From contig JAEZQK010000094.1 of assembly GCA_023413135.1 (NCBI GenBank), positions 4,232 through 68,231 of the forward strand: a stretch of DNA of 64,000 bases, read 5' to 3'. The notes beneath the pieces were generated by a model. The model did no database searches, was not told where the DNA came from, and saw nothing but the letters and a program-made list of their open reading frames with translations. Made by a program: the position numbers and the translations under genes. This document shows, piece after piece, positions 27,082-36,016 of this stretch (its first letter is position 1; each line of letters begins with the position of its first letter). The DNA comes from Bacillota bacterium (GTDB lineage: Bacteria; Bacillota; Clostridia; Christensenellales; Aristaeellaceae).

Positions 27082-28038
27082 TCACCATAGACTGCTGCCG
27101 CTTAACCGCTTGCTTAGGCTATTGGCTATGATCAGCAGTGCGAAGTTGATTCCGGAATTAAACAGCCCCACTGCCGTAGAGTAACTATAATCTGCCTGCA
27201 GGATGCCCTTGCGGTAAACAAAGGAGGAGATCACATCTGCCGTGTCATATATCGAAGGATTGTACAGGAGAATGATCTTTTCAAAGCCCACATTCATCAT
27301 GCTGCCGATTTTAAGTATCAGCAATATAATAATGGTAGGCGCAATGCCCGGCAACGTGATATGCAAAATCTGTTGGAAGCGGTTTGCACCGTCGAGCTTC
27401 GCAGCCTCATACTGCTCTTGGTCGATACCCGCGATTGCCGCAATATAAATGATGGAATTCCATCCGACCTGCTGCCAGATATCCGAGATGATGTATACCG
27501 GGCGGAAGTTGCCGCTGTACAGCATCAAATTTACGCGGGAACCGCCCAGCAGTTCAATCAGGGTATTGATAATGCCGCCCTCGCTTGTAAAATCAAGCAC
27601 CATACCGCAAATAACCACCAGGGATATAAAATGAGGCATGTATGTAATGGTTTGGATTGTCTTGCGGAAATGCATCCGCTGGACCTCGTTGAGCATTAAG
27701 GCCAGTATGATCGGCATGGGAAACCCAAATAAAATATTGAAGAAATTCAATAGAAAGGTGTTGCTTACCAGGCGCGTAAAGTAATAGCTGTTGAAGAACA
27801 TATTGAAATTTTCAAAACCCACCCAATTGCCCGCAAAAAACCCCAGCGCCGGAGAATACTCGCGAAAGGCAAGTGTAACACCTACCATAGGAATGTAATG
27901 AAAGATCAAATAATATAAGATTCCCGGTAGTGCCAGTAGATAAATTTTCTTGTTCCGGCGAAAGTCACGGGGCACCCGGTCAAAGAATGTTTTCGTGCGC
28001 TTCCGGTTCCATAGGTTTGTAACGCCCGCTCGAATCAT
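27082..28038 (-). CDS. carbohydrate ABC transporter permease, LplB/YteP type
   Basis: A 318-aa membrane protein with an N-terminal cytosolic extension, then six membrane segments starting at YLLALPGILYYLIFHYIPMV. The EAA loop is QEQYEAAKLDGANRFQQILH. MNVGFEKIILLYNPSIYDTA and AVGLFNSGINFALLIIANSL are typical of LplB/YteP. The ATG at 28038 is preceded by GGGGAGTGG; a GTG 15 nt upstream is less likely. This is the first gene of the five-gene operon of LplB-, LplC- and LplA-type importer components followed by GH42 and GH2. Confidence 0.9.
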   Translation of the reverse strand: MIRAGVTNLWNRKRTKTFFDRVPRDFRRNKKIYLLALPGILYYLIFHYIPMVGVTLAFREYSPALGFFAGNWVGFENFNMFFNSYYFTRLVSNTFLLNFFNILFGFPMPIILALMLNEVQRMHFRKTIQTITYMPHFISLVVICGMVLDFTSEGGIINTLIELLGGSRVNLMLYSGNFRPVYIISDIWQQVGWNSIIYIAAIAGIDQEQYEAAKLDGANRFQQILHITLPGIAPTIIILLILKIGSMMNVGFEKIILLYNPSIYDTADVISSFVYRKGILQADYSYSTAVGLFNSGINFALLIIANSLSKRLSGSSLW

Positions 28039-28083
28039 TATTCCACTCCCCACTGCCTGGCGGCGTTCCGTTTTATTTACACA

Positions 28084-28112
28084 ATTGTATCGGGGAAGGT
28101 GTGTATATTCAA
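28084..28112 (-). promoter_or_regulatory. promoter of the importer-GH42-GH2 operon
   Basis: On the minus strand TTGAAT, 17-nt spacer, TACAAT, about 45 nt upstream of the first permease start. Bases 28113-28262 beyond it are AT-rich with no gene and are the likely place for regulator binding. Confidence 0.65.
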
Positions 28113-28262
28113 CTTGCGTTTCTTAACATCGGCTATATTAATTTGATAAAAGCCCCGTCTATTTTTTGCTATATAATTTTGCGTTTGCTTTCTTCTTCAT
28201 ACTGCTTTGGATATTTGCATACATATTTTGCGTTTTAAGTGCCCATGTACGGAAATGAACGC

Positions 28263-28289
28263 AAAAATAGGCGGAGGAAGCCTCCGCCA
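28263..28289 (-). terminator. rho-independent terminator of the YIEGIA operon
   Basis: GGCGGAGG-CTT-CCTCCGCC followed by TATTTTTG on the minus strand, about 50 nt after the stop of the small cap gene. Confidence 0.8.
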
Positions 28290-28336
28290 AAAGCTGATAG
28301 AGCAAATACCCGAAAAGACAGGACAACGCCTTGGCA

Positions 28337-28525
28337 CTAAGACATATTCACGATCATATAATCCCCGTTTTTCAGTTGGATCACATTCGCCCTGAGGGCA
28401 CGGCTGATATCCAGCAGCGTCTGCTGCTTTTCCGCCTCGTCGGGTATGCAAAGGCAGAGCGGGTCGCCGCCGATGATCTTGTCCGGATTGTTGGTGATAT
28501 ACACCAGGATTTGAACGCTTTTCAT
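28337..28525 (-). CDS. small protein, capping-subunit-for-YIEGIA type
   Basis: A 62-aa protein (begins MKSVQILVYITNNPDKIIGG, ends NGDYMIVNMS) 11 nt downstream of the YIEGIA-family gene and followed by a terminator. Short proteins of this kind, annotated as capping complex subunits for YIEGIA, regularly accompany YIEGIA proteins in Firmicutes. The recognition rests on size, the ending and the neighbour. No catalytic motif is visible. Confidence 0.7.
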   Translation of the reverse strand: MKSVQILVYITNNPDKIIGGDPLCLCIPDEAEKQQTLLDISRALRANVIQLKNGDYMIVNMS

Positions 28526-28536
28526 ACTGCCTCCAT

Positions 28537-29433
28537 TCAGCCCGCCGTCATGATACGGCGGATTTTTCTGCTGTTTTCCAGTATGGGCGTATTTTGTACG
28601 GCATGGATCATCTTGCCCACGTCGCGCACGATGGGTACGATGGCGATCAATATCACACCGTTTTTAAAATTCTTGCGCATGAACTGGAAGCGCTTCACGC
28701 CCAGTGCCCTGCACGCCTCAAACAGCATAGCCTGCCTTTGGCCCAGGCTGTCCAGGGTGACACGGAACATATCCGACTTTGGCGTGATCACCACGGCGAT
28801 CCCTTCTTTTTCAAACAGCTCCTTGCTTCTTACTGTGCCAAGCACGCTGGATACATACATGCCGTCCACGTACAGTTCCGAACCTTCGACCTTGATCTTC
28901 CCTTCTTTGATGGTGCAAATATCCCCCACGGTCTTCCCCTTGGTGAAGCGTTTGATAATAAGTGTTACCGCAAGGCCCGCCGTTATGCCGGCGGCTATTT
29001 GCAGTACCAGCGCCTGCCCGGCCAGCAGATTCATGCAAAATACGGCAGCCAAAGCCGCGGCCAAAGAAACATAATGCCTCGCCTCATACGTTTTGGCAAT
29101 CCCGTCGATATAGGCAGCACCACGCTTTGTGAAGCCTACGTGGTCCAGTTTGCCCAGGCTCTCGCCTTCCAGCTTGCGGATATCCCGAAAGTGCTGCGTC
29201 GCCAGTGCCAGAAAGGTGATGGCGGTAAAATCCTCCTTGATCAGCGCCGGTATGGCCACGGCGCCAAGGGCCGAGGCTACAAAGCCGGTCACCAGGCTGT
29301 TGAACAGGCCATTGGGATAGCTGGGCGTCTGGCGGTAATCCACGTACAGCGTAATCACCCGCGCAATCATGCCGGAAACAATGCCGGTAAGGATCATTAC
29401 CACATTCTCCTGGCTCAATATCTCCTTGCCCAT
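28537..29433 (-). CDS. YIEGIA-family membrane protein
   Basis: A 298-aa protein. Hydrophobic segments lie near residues 10-30 (VVMILTGIVSGMIARVITLY), 45-65, and two around 120-160. The family signature appears as AYIDGIAKTYEARHYVS (residues about 107-123), a conservative variant of YIEGIAK. The second half is soluble and ends with repeated hydrophobic strands (GVILIAIVPIVRDVGKMIHA). The family is confined mainly to Firmicutes and has no settled biochemical role. It forms a two-gene operon with the 62-aa cap protein and is divergent from the molybdenum hydroxylase genes. Confidence 0.8.
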   Translation of the reverse strand: MGKEILSQENVVMILTGIVSGMIARVITLYVDYRQTPSYPNGLFNSLVTGFVASALGAVAIPALIKEDFTAITFLALATQHFRDIRKLEGESLGKLDHVGFTKRGAAYIDGIAKTYEARHYVSLAAALAAVFCMNLLAGQALVLQIAAGITAGLAVTLIIKRFTKGKTVGDICTIKEGKIKVEGSELYVDGMYVSSVLGTVRSKELFEKEGIAVVITPKSDMFRVTLDSLGQRQAMLFEACRALGVKRFQFMRKNFKNGVILIAIVPIVRDVGKMIHAVQNTPILENSRKIRRIMTAG

Positions 29434-29581
29434 TCAGTCCACCGCGCTTTGTCTTAGGATAGGCTTATTCTTCTTTACATGCGGGAAATTATGCAAATGA
29501 AAGAACCCAATTCCATGAAGTGAATGAAACGCCAAAAGTGGAGGGATCATACACTGGGAAAAACAAACCAAAGGTGGAAAG

Positions 29582-31921
29582 ATGCCGGGTATGGGGGAAG
29601 AACTGCTGAGCATGTCGCCGCGCCGTCCGGATGGCCTGGACAAAGCCAGGGGCGGGCTGCGGTTTATAAAGGATAGCGTGGAAGCAGGCTGCCTTCACGC
29701 CATGCTGCACGTGTCCAAGGAAGCCCACGGGGTCATTCGATCGGTTGATTTGCAGGATGCGCTTGGAGTACCTGGCGTTTTGACCATTTTGACCGGTGAG
29801 GACTGCGCGGTGAAAATGGGCGGACAGATTCAGGATATGCCCCTCCTGGCCCGGGAAATAGTGCGCTACTGCGGCGAGCCGGTGGCCCTGGTGGTGGCAA
29901 AGGAAGCATGGCAGGCCCAGCGGGCCGCCGAGTGCATCCATGTCACCTATGAACCTTTGCCTGTAGTGAATACCGTAGGGGAAGCGCTTAAACAAAATGC
30001 GGCCCTTGTTCATCCCAGGATGGCGGAGTACAAGCACACGGCAGGTGATTTGCATCCTTTTCCTGGTACCAACATCGTTAACCACGTAAAGATCCGTAAG
30101 GGTGACATGGCGGAAGGGTGGTCAGAGAGCGAAGTGACGGTAGAAGGCCGCTTCACCCTGCCCCAGTGTGCCCACGGGTATATGGAAACACGCTGCGCCG
30201 CGGCGCAGATCATGGGGGATGGCACTGTGGTGTTTGAAACCGCCTCCCAAGCCCCCCATGCCCTGCGGATCGCCATGGCTGAATCCTTCAACCTATCCCA
30301 GGGACAGGTGGAGGTGATTGGCTTCCATTTGGGCGGCGCATATGGCGGAAAGGTGAACGGCCACCCCGAAATGCTGGCCTACCTGGCTTCCAGGGCGGTG
30401 GGGGGCAAAAAGGTCGCACTGTTTTTGACCAGGGAGCAATGCTTTATAAGCGTTGGCTGTAAAATAGGCGCGGACTGCACGCTGAAAATCGGCGCCCGGC
30501 GGGACGGCAAAATCATGGCATTGGAGGCTATGTATCATCTGGACACAGGGGCTTATGCCGATTCCGGGCCCCGGATGACCCATGCCGTAGCCACCAGCAC
30601 GGGGGAACTTTATGCAATCAGCCATGTAAAGTGCGATGCCTTATGCGTGTATACCAATCACGTGTACGCCACCTCCTTCCGTGGGTTTGGCCATGAGGTA
30701 TCCATCTTTTGCATGGAGCGTATGATGGACAAGCTGGCTGTAGCTTTGAATATGGACGGCGTGGTGCTGCGCAAAAAGAATATGGTCAAGCCCGGCGATA
30801 CATCCCCCACCCAGGTGCGTTTTACGCAGAGTAACCTTGGCAACCCCATGGGCTGCCTTGAAAGGGTTGCGGGTTTGATCCGCTGGGACGAAGGCGCGGT
30901 GACACCTATAGGGGAGGACAAGGTGCGTGCCAAGGGAATGGCCTGCATATCAAAAACCTCCAGCTCGCCCACCGACGCGGGCTCCGCCGCGGTAATCCTC
31001 TTTTGCCCGGACGGCAGCGTGAATGTAAGCTGCGGCGTAGTGGAATGCGGGCAGGGGTTTGCAGCCACCATCCGGCAGATCCTGGCCGAGAAGCTGAAAA
31101 TGACCCCTGAGAAGATATTTGTCAAGGAGCGGATCGATACCAGGGTTGCGCCGGAGCACTGGAAGACCGTCGCCAGCATGTCGAACTTTCTGGCGGGGAA
31201 TGCAGTGCTGGCCGCCGCAGAAGATGCCATCGACCAACTCAAGCGCAAGGCAGCCATCGCTTTAAGATGCCAGGAGCGCCATCTGGAAGTCGGCGGGGAA
31301 AAGGTTTATCAGGTCAGCGACCCGGATGAGTTCATAGAGATCAAGTACCTCGTAGACGGTTTGAAGCTGGATAACGGTCCGGCCATCGGCGGCTATGTCA
31401 TTGGCCGGGGCAGCTATATCATGGAACACCTGTCCACCCTTGATACGGAAACGGGCCGGGGCAGGAGCGGCCCCTACTGGACCACGGGCGCCCAGGCGGT
31501 AGAGATCGAATATGACAAAAGGGCATGCGAATTCCGTCTTTTGAAGGCGGCTACCGCGGTGGACGCGGGCAAGGTGGTCCATTATGCCGTCAGCCGGGGA
31601 CAGATTACCGGCGGCATGCACATGGGACTCAGTACAGCCACCCGGGAGCATTTTGCCTACGATGACAGGGCAAGGCTCAAAGCCACCAGCTTCCGCACCT
31701 ACAAGCTGCTGCATTTCGCGCAAAACCCGGCCTATGATGTGGCCTTTCTGGAGACTCCTAACAAGGATGGCCCCTACGGTTTGCGGGGTATCGGGGAGCA
31801 TGGCGTTCTCGGCATGGCTCCAGCGCTGGCCAATGCGCTGTCCCGGGCCACGGGTAAAGAAATGGACGATCTTCCCCTCAAATTCGAAAAGCTGTGGCAG
31901 AAGGGGGGGAATGGGAAATGA
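29582..31921 (+). CDS. molybdenum hydroxylase large (molybdopterin) subunit, xanthine dehydrogenase family
   Basis: A 779-aa protein of the XdhA/CoxL family. The N-terminal a/b hammerhead domain (residues about 20-125, ending AECIHVTYEPLPVV) is followed by the molybdopterin domains. Markers are HLGGAYGGKVNGHPEMLAYL, TSFRGFGHEV, MACISKTSSSPTDAG, ECGQGFAATIRQILAEKL and the active-site Glu in YGLRGIGEHG. It hydroxylates N-heterocycles or aldehydes; the substrate is unknown. The ATG is preceded by AAAGGTGG. Its stop overlaps the FAD subunit start (ATGA). Gene order large-FAD-iron-sulfur is that of CoxLMS-like operons in altered order. Confidence 0.88.
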   Translation: MPGMGEELLSMSPRRPDGLDKARGGLRFIKDSVEAGCLHAMLHVSKEAHGVIRSVDLQDALGVPGVLTILTGEDCAVKMGGQIQDMPLLAREIVRYCGEPVALVVAKEAWQAQRAAECIHVTYEPLPVVNTVGEALKQNAALVHPRMAEYKHTAGDLHPFPGTNIVNHVKIRKGDMAEGWSESEVTVEGRFTLPQCAHGYMETRCAAAQIMGDGTVVFETASQAPHALRIAMAESFNLSQGQVEVIGFHLGGAYGGKVNGHPEMLAYLASRAVGGKKVALFLTREQCFISVGCKIGADCTLKIGARRDGKIMALEAMYHLDTGAYADSGPRMTHAVATSTGELYAISHVKCDALCVYTNHVYATSFRGFGHEVSIFCMERMMDKLAVALNMDGVVLRKKNMVKPGDTSPTQVRFTQSNLGNPMGCLERVAGLIRWDEGAVTPIGEDKVRAKGMACISKTSSSPTDAGSAAVILFCPDGSVNVSCGVVECGQGFAATIRQILAEKLKMTPEKIFVKERIDTRVAPEHWKTVASMSNFLAGNAVLAAAEDAIDQLKRKAAIALRCQERHLEVGGEKVYQVSDPDEFIEIKYLVDGLKLDNGPAIGGYVIGRGSYIMEHLSTLDTETGRGRSGPYWTTGAQAVEIEYDKRACEFRLLKAATAVDAGKVVHYAVSRGQITGGMHMGLSTATREHFAYDDRARLKATSFRTYKLLHFAQNPAYDVAFLETPNKDGPYGLRGIGEHGVLGMAPALANALSRATGKEMDDLPLKFEKLWQKGGNGK

Positions 31922-32748
31922 TCCCCTTTCCCTTTACCTATTGGCAGCCGCAGACGCTTCAGGCAGCGGCGGATGCATTTAAAGACTGTACAGGCCGGGG
32001 AGAAAAGCCGCTGTACTATACCGGGGGCACGGAAATCATCACCATGGGGCGGGTAAGCAGCCTCACATTCGATGCCGTGATTGATTTGAAAGGTATCCCG
32101 GAGCTTTTTGGCCTCAAGCGGGAGGGGAGCCGGCTCATTCTTGGGGCTGCGGAAACGCTGAACAGCATTGCCTGCTGGAATGCTTTCCCGCTGCTCACGC
32201 AGTGTGGTGCCCGTGTGGCGGATCACACGGCCCAGTGCAAGATCACCCTGGGCGGCAACATTGCGGGAACCATCATCTATCACGAAGCCGTATTGCCGCT
32301 GCTGCTGGCAAACGCCACAGCCGAGCTGTACGGTTTAAATAGCAAACGCTCTGTGGAAATATCCACACTGTTTTCGCCCGGGCTGAACCTTATGCCCGGC
32401 GAATTCTTTGTCCGTTTTTCCCTGGATGAGGGCAAGGCCTGCCTGCCCTTTGCACATGCCAAGTATGTGGACAGCGAAAAAATCGGCTATCCCCTGTTTA
32501 CGCTGGCAGCCGTCCGGGAGAAGGATGGTATCGACGTTGCTGTCAGCGGATTGTATCCTTATCCTGTCAAACTGCAATTCCCGCCGCCTGAAACAACCTC
32601 GGACCCAAATCAAATAGAAAAGCAATTAAGCGGCCAATTGCAGGGGCAGCCGCTTTCCGATGTGCTGGGCTCAGGAGAATACCGCCTGTTCCGGTTGAAG
32701 GCCGCGCTTTTAGATATGATGGCTGAACTGAAGGGGGAAACGCATTGA
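31918..32748 (+). CDS. molybdenum hydroxylase medium (FAD-binding) subunit
   Basis: A 276-aa protein of the CoxM/XdhB family. The FAD-binding P-loop-like segment is YYTGGTEIITMGR (about residues 38-50), and a second FAD site is LGGNIAGTIIYHEAVLPLLL (about 110-130). Both match the family's GGT(D/E) and GGN(I/L) signatures. It transfers electrons from the iron-sulfur subunit to NAD or another acceptor. It overlaps the large subunit by 4 nt and the small subunit by 4 nt (TTGA), so the complex is translated in series. Confidence 0.85.
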   Translation: MIPFPFTYWQPQTLQAAADAFKDCTGRGEKPLYYTGGTEIITMGRVSSLTFDAVIDLKGIPELFGLKREGSRLILGAAETLNSIACWNAFPLLTQCGARVADHTAQCKITLGGNIAGTIIYHEAVLPLLLANATAELYGLNSKRSVEISTLFSPGLNLMPGEFFVRFSLDEGKACLPFAHAKYVDSEKIGYPLFTLAAVREKDGIDVAVSGLYPYPVKLQFPPPETTSDPNQIEKQLSGQLQGQPLSDVLGSGEYRLFRLKAALLDMMAELKGETH

Positions 32749-33227
32749 AAAAAATAGAGGGCAAAACCGTCATCACTCTGCGCGTCAACGGGCAGGATGT
32801 GGAAACCGCCGTATACCCCTTTCAAACGCTGCTGGATGTACTCCGGGACAGCCTGGGGCTTACGGGGGGAAAGCCCGGCTGCGAAAATGGGGATTGCGGC
32901 GCCTGCACGGTTTTGTGGGACGGGTGGCCCATGAAATCCTGCCTTTGTTTGGCGGTGGAAGCGACCGGCCATGAGATCGTCACCGTGGAGGGGCTTGAAA
33001 ATACTTCCCTTCAGCAGGCGTTTACCGACCGTTTCGCCATGCAGTGCGGGTACTGCACGCCAGGCTTTGTCGTCAACGCCCATGCGCTTTTGTACCACCA
33101 TCCCGACCCGGACGACTACACCATCGATTCCTGGATGCAATCGAACATCTGCCGCTGCACCTGCTACGAGGAGATCGGCGCGGCGCTCCGGGATGTCATT
33201 CAAAAATGCAAGGAGGTCAAGATGTGA
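32745..33227 (+). CDS. molybdenum hydroxylase small subunit with two [2Fe-2S] clusters
   Basis: A 160-aa protein of the CoxS/XdhC-type iron-sulfur family. The plant-ferredoxin-like domain carries GCENGDCGACTV and the partner Cys near residue 66 (SCLCLAV). The helical domain carries QCGYCTPGF and NICRCTCYEEI. The usual form of the last motif is CRCTGY; here the Gly is replaced by Cys. The start is a TTG overlapping the previous stop, with AAGGGGG upstream. It passes electrons from the molybdenum centre to the FAD subunit. Confidence 0.9.
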   Translation: MKKIEGKTVITLRVNGQDVETAVYPFQTLLDVLRDSLGLTGGKPGCENGDCGACTVLWDGWPMKSCLCLAVEATGHEIVTVEGLENTSLQQAFTDRFAMQCGYCTPGFVVNAHALLYHHPDPDDYTIDSWMQSNICRCTCYEEIGAALRDVIQKCKEVKM

Positions 33228-33880
33228 AAAAGAACGTTTCGGCGGTTTTGCTTTGGGGCGGCCTGTGGGGCATTTCAGAAGCGACGATCGGGTATCTTAC
33301 GCACCTGCTTTTGCCGGGCATGGGCTGGATGTTTTACTTTCCCGCTGCCTACGGCTTTATGCGGGGGGCATACAAACAAACGGGAAAGGCCTCGGTGGTG
33401 CTTGCCTGCGCCATCCTTTCCGCGTTAATCAAGCTCCTCAACTTGCCCATGACGCCGCGGTTGGATTACGTGATCAACCCCGCCGTTTCCATCGTTCTGG
33501 AGGGGCTTGCGGTTGGCCTTGCGTTCCGCTGGATCTATGGAAAAAACCGGCCCATGATCCGCTATGGCCTGCTTCCCTTTTTGACAAGCGCCGCATGGCG
33601 GGGGCTGTATTTGATATACCTGCTTCTGGCTCCTAATTGGATCAGGGAAGTTTCCGTTCTGTACCAGCCCGACAAGCTTTTGAGCTTTGCCACGCTGGAG
33701 CTGATAGGCAACGGGCTGGTCATCGCCTTATGGTCCATGGGGTTGAGCCTGCTTATGAAAAGATTCAAAACGCCCTTTGCCAAGCGCCTTGCCAACGGGC
33801 AGGGATTCTTCAACCGATCCTTAAGCGTCCTGTCCCTGGCATCCGTCTGCCTGGCAGTTGTATTGCAGTGGGTTTTCTAG
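33224..33880 (+). CDS. integral membrane protein coupled to the molybdenum hydroxylase genes
   Basis: A 218-aa protein started at a GTG at 33224, inside the previous gene's ATGTGA end and 8 nt after AGGAGG. It has about six to seven hydrophobic segments, for example WGGLWGISEATIGYLTHLLL, SVVLACAILSALIKLL, AVSIVLEGLAVGLAFRWIY and LASVCLAVVLQWVF. I do not recognise a family. Tight coupling to the hydroxylase subunits suggests a role in substrate entry, cofactor supply or membrane anchoring. It could be an S-component-like transporter, but nothing in the sequence proves it. Confidence 0.75.
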   Translation: MKKNVSAVLLWGGLWGISEATIGYLTHLLLPGMGWMFYFPAAYGFMRGAYKQTGKASVVLACAILSALIKLLNLPMTPRLDYVINPAVSIVLEGLAVGLAFRWIYGKNRPMIRYGLLPFLTSAAWRGLYLIYLLLAPNWIREVSVLYQPDKLLSFATLELIGNGLVIALWSMGLSLLMKRFKTPFAKRLANGQGFFNRSLSVLSLASVCLAVVLQWVF

Positions 33881-33906
33881 CACGAAGTCAACAAACAAGC
33901 AACGTC

Positions 33907-33982
33907 GTAGGGGCGATTATCAATCGCCCGCCAAGTTTGGTGCCCTGTCCGCAACATGCGGGCGATTACTAATCGCCCCTAC
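33907..33982. repeat. palindromic intergenic repeat (GTAGGGGCGATTA core)
   Basis: GTAGGGGCGATTA (33907-33919) and its exact reverse complement (33970-33982) enclose about 50 bp that contain a second, inner pair of gcgggcgatt/aatcgcccgc. The same core occurs at 60040-60052 and 60128-60140, and in a degenerate form at 63850. It belongs to the repeat family described with the element at 34056. Together the two fill the 396-base gap 33881-34276, in which I see no gene. Confidence 0.85.
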
Positions 33983-34055
33983 ATCTACATAGCGTTTGTT
34001 GTTGCTTCTACCTATGCATAAGAGAGCCGGAAGGAAAGCCAATACACTATTGGAT

Positions 34056-34254
34056 TGTCAACTACAGAAGTAGGGGCGGGGCTCTACACCGCCCGCGGCG
34101 GTAGGTAATGTTTCTCATCGGGCGGAGCAGAGCCCCGCCCCTACAGTAGGTAATGTTTACCAACGGGCGGTTAAGAAGCCCCGCCCCTACGGCGTTGTTA
34201 GTTTATTGGTTTATCTGCCGGGGATTATGAAATTCGTAATTTCTGTAGTTGACA
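34056..34254. mobile_element. MITE-like element with 14-bp terminal inverted repeats
   Basis: TGTCAACTACAGAA at 34056-34069 and its perfect complement at 34241-34254 bound 199 bp without an ORF. The inside is built from GC-rich palindromes (GTAGGGGCGGGGCT and its complement). The ends recur at 63792-63801 and 63936-63945. Size, TIRs and multiple copies suggest a non-autonomous mobile element. No target-site duplication is obvious. Confidence 0.65.
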
Positions 34255-34276
34255 GACCAATATTTGCAGGTCTTCC

Positions 34277-35788
34277 TCAATTCTCAATGTTCTCCTTGGC
34301 CGCAGCGCTGGCCATGGCCCGTGACTTGGCTTTCTCCTCGCTCATCTGTCCGATGCTCTTGACGCCTAAGCGGGCTGCTCCTTTGTAGCCTTCCTTGGTG
34401 GGGATCAGGTTGCCCTTTGCGAACCGCTCTTGGGCTTGCTGTATTGCTTCCTTATATTGAGGCAGCCATTCCGATTGGGCGATGAGCATCTCGTCGACCA
34501 TCTGCCAGACTTCCGGCGGGTTGCAGACCGCGCCGGTAAGAGGATCGAGCAGCACAGCCTGTTTGAGCAGGTTGGCATCACCGGTTACCGCAGCCTTGAC
34601 AGCCATACGCTGCACACTGACGGATTGTGCGCAAATCGCTGCACACCCCAGCGGCAGGTCGCCCACCCTAGGGATTTGCACACCATTGTAGTTGACATAA
34701 CCCGGCACTTCAACAACGCAGTCGTCAGGCAGGTTGGATATAACCCCATTATTGATCACATTGAAGTGGCCTCTGTATGTACGGCCGGTTTCCAAGCCCT
34801 CAATGATATAGGAGCCGTGCTCACTGCCGCGGTCTGTACCGTTGTACTTCCTTGGAGGTTCTTTGAGCCAGTTGGGGAAATCTACCTCAAACCAGTTACG
34901 GCCTTCGGTACACACGCGCAGATAGCCCGCAGTTTCACCGTTTATCCAACTGATCCATGAGTCTTGCTGCACATCGATCCAGTTCATAAGTTCATCAGGG
35001 CGCTTCCTGTACCAGGCCAGATATTCGCTCAGGTGCCCGTTGGACTCGGTGGAGTAGTAGCCGAACCGGCGAAGAATGTCGATACGCACCTTTTCCGTAC
35101 GGGACAGGTACTCGTCCTTCTCGAACGCGGGCAGGATTTTATCAAGCATGTCCTCTCCCTTATGTTTGACGGAGATGTACCAGGTTTGATGGTTCAGCCC
35201 GGCACAAATAATGTCCAGTTCTTCTTTCTTATAGCCTAACGCCTTGGCAATCTGCTCGTGCCCATGCTGTACGCCATGGCATAAGCCGATGGTGTTTACG
35301 CCGCCATAGGTGTTGCAGGCCCAAGTCACCATAGCATTGGGGTTTGAGTAGTTCAAATGCAGCACATCAGGTGCGCACACTTCACGCATGTCCTTGCAGA
35401 AGTCCAGCATCGCCGCGATCACACGCTGGCCATACATAATGCCACCTACGCACAGCGTGTCGCCTACACACTGGTCCACCCCATACTTCAGTGGGATATT
35501 GACGTCTGTTGCAAACGCCTCCAGGCCGCCAATGCGCACGCTGTTGATGACATATTTGGCGCCCTTCAGCGCTTCTCGCCGGTTCGTTGTTGAAAAAATT
35601 TGAATTTTCAGACCGTTCTCATCAATATCGCGCTGGCACAGCTTGGTAACCATGTCCAGATTATGCTGGCTGATATCTGTGAACGCGATTTCGATATCAT
35701 GAAACTCCGGAACGGAAAGGATATCCGTCAGCAATGCGCGGGTAAAGCCAAGGCTGCCCGCTCCAATAAACGTTACTTTAAACGGCAT
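34277..35788 (-). CDS. glycoside hydrolase family 4 (alpha-galactosidase/alpha-glucosidase-like)
   Basis: A 503-aa NAD- and metal-dependent glycosidase. The N-terminal Rossmann motif is TFIGAGSLGFTRALL. GH4 markers include NYSNPNAMVTWACNT and GLCHGVQ, whose Cys and His are the usual metal-binding pair, and AGLNHQTWY. The length is typical of MelA-like enzymes. The ATG at 35788 follows GGAGGAAG; longer upstream starts have no binding site. GH4 enzymes act by an oxidation-elimination mechanism on alpha- or beta-linked, often phosphorylated, sugars. The divergent LplABC-type importer begins 228 nt away and probably brings the substrate in. Confidence 0.85.
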   Translation of the reverse strand: MPFKVTFIGAGSLGFTRALLTDILSVPEFHDIEIAFTDISQHNLDMVTKLCQRDIDENGLKIQIFSTTNRREALKGAKYVINSVRIGGLEAFATDVNIPLKYGVDQCVGDTLCVGGIMYGQRVIAAMLDFCKDMREVCAPDVLHLNYSNPNAMVTWACNTYGGVNTIGLCHGVQHGHEQIAKALGYKKEELDIICAGLNHQTWYISVKHKGEDMLDKILPAFEKDEYLSRTEKVRIDILRRFGYYSTESNGHLSEYLAWYRKRPDELMNWIDVQQDSWISWINGETAGYLRVCTEGRNWFEVDFPNWLKEPPRKYNGTDRGSEHGSYIIEGLETGRTYRGHFNVINNGVISNLPDDCVVEVPGYVNYNGVQIPRVGDLPLGCAAICAQSVSVQRMAVKAAVTGDANLLKQAVLLDPLTGAVCNPPEVWQMVDEMLIAQSEWLPQYKEAIQQAQERFAKGNLIPTKEGYKGAARLGVKSIGQMSEEKAKSRAMASAAAKENIEN

Positions 35789-35943
35789 ATATTCTTCCTC
35801 CATTTTTCTGATGATCCCAATATCTCTCAAAACTGTATTCAATGGCATCATAGTAACATCATTCAACTCAAAACACAAGTCGGACTGCATGTTGTTTCTG
35901 AATAAATTGTTTGGAGGAGTTAATGCATTTTTACACACAATAC

Positions 35944-35972
35944 TTGACTATTTCTTTACTGCAATGTATGAT
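35944..35972 (+). promoter_or_regulatory. strong promoter of the second importer operon
   Basis: TTGACT, 17-nt spacer, TATGAT, close to consensus, about 45 nt before the GTG start of the binding-protein gene. Confidence 0.8.
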
Positions 35973-36016
35973 ATATCCAACTTGTATCGTAAAACAAAAT
36001 AAGGGAGGATGACTTA

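Noticed and set aside
28197..28451. 84-codon minus frame overlapping the 62-aa cap gene
   Set aside because: It crosses the terminator of the YIEGIA operon and lacks a binding site; the overlapping 62-aa frame has the family context.
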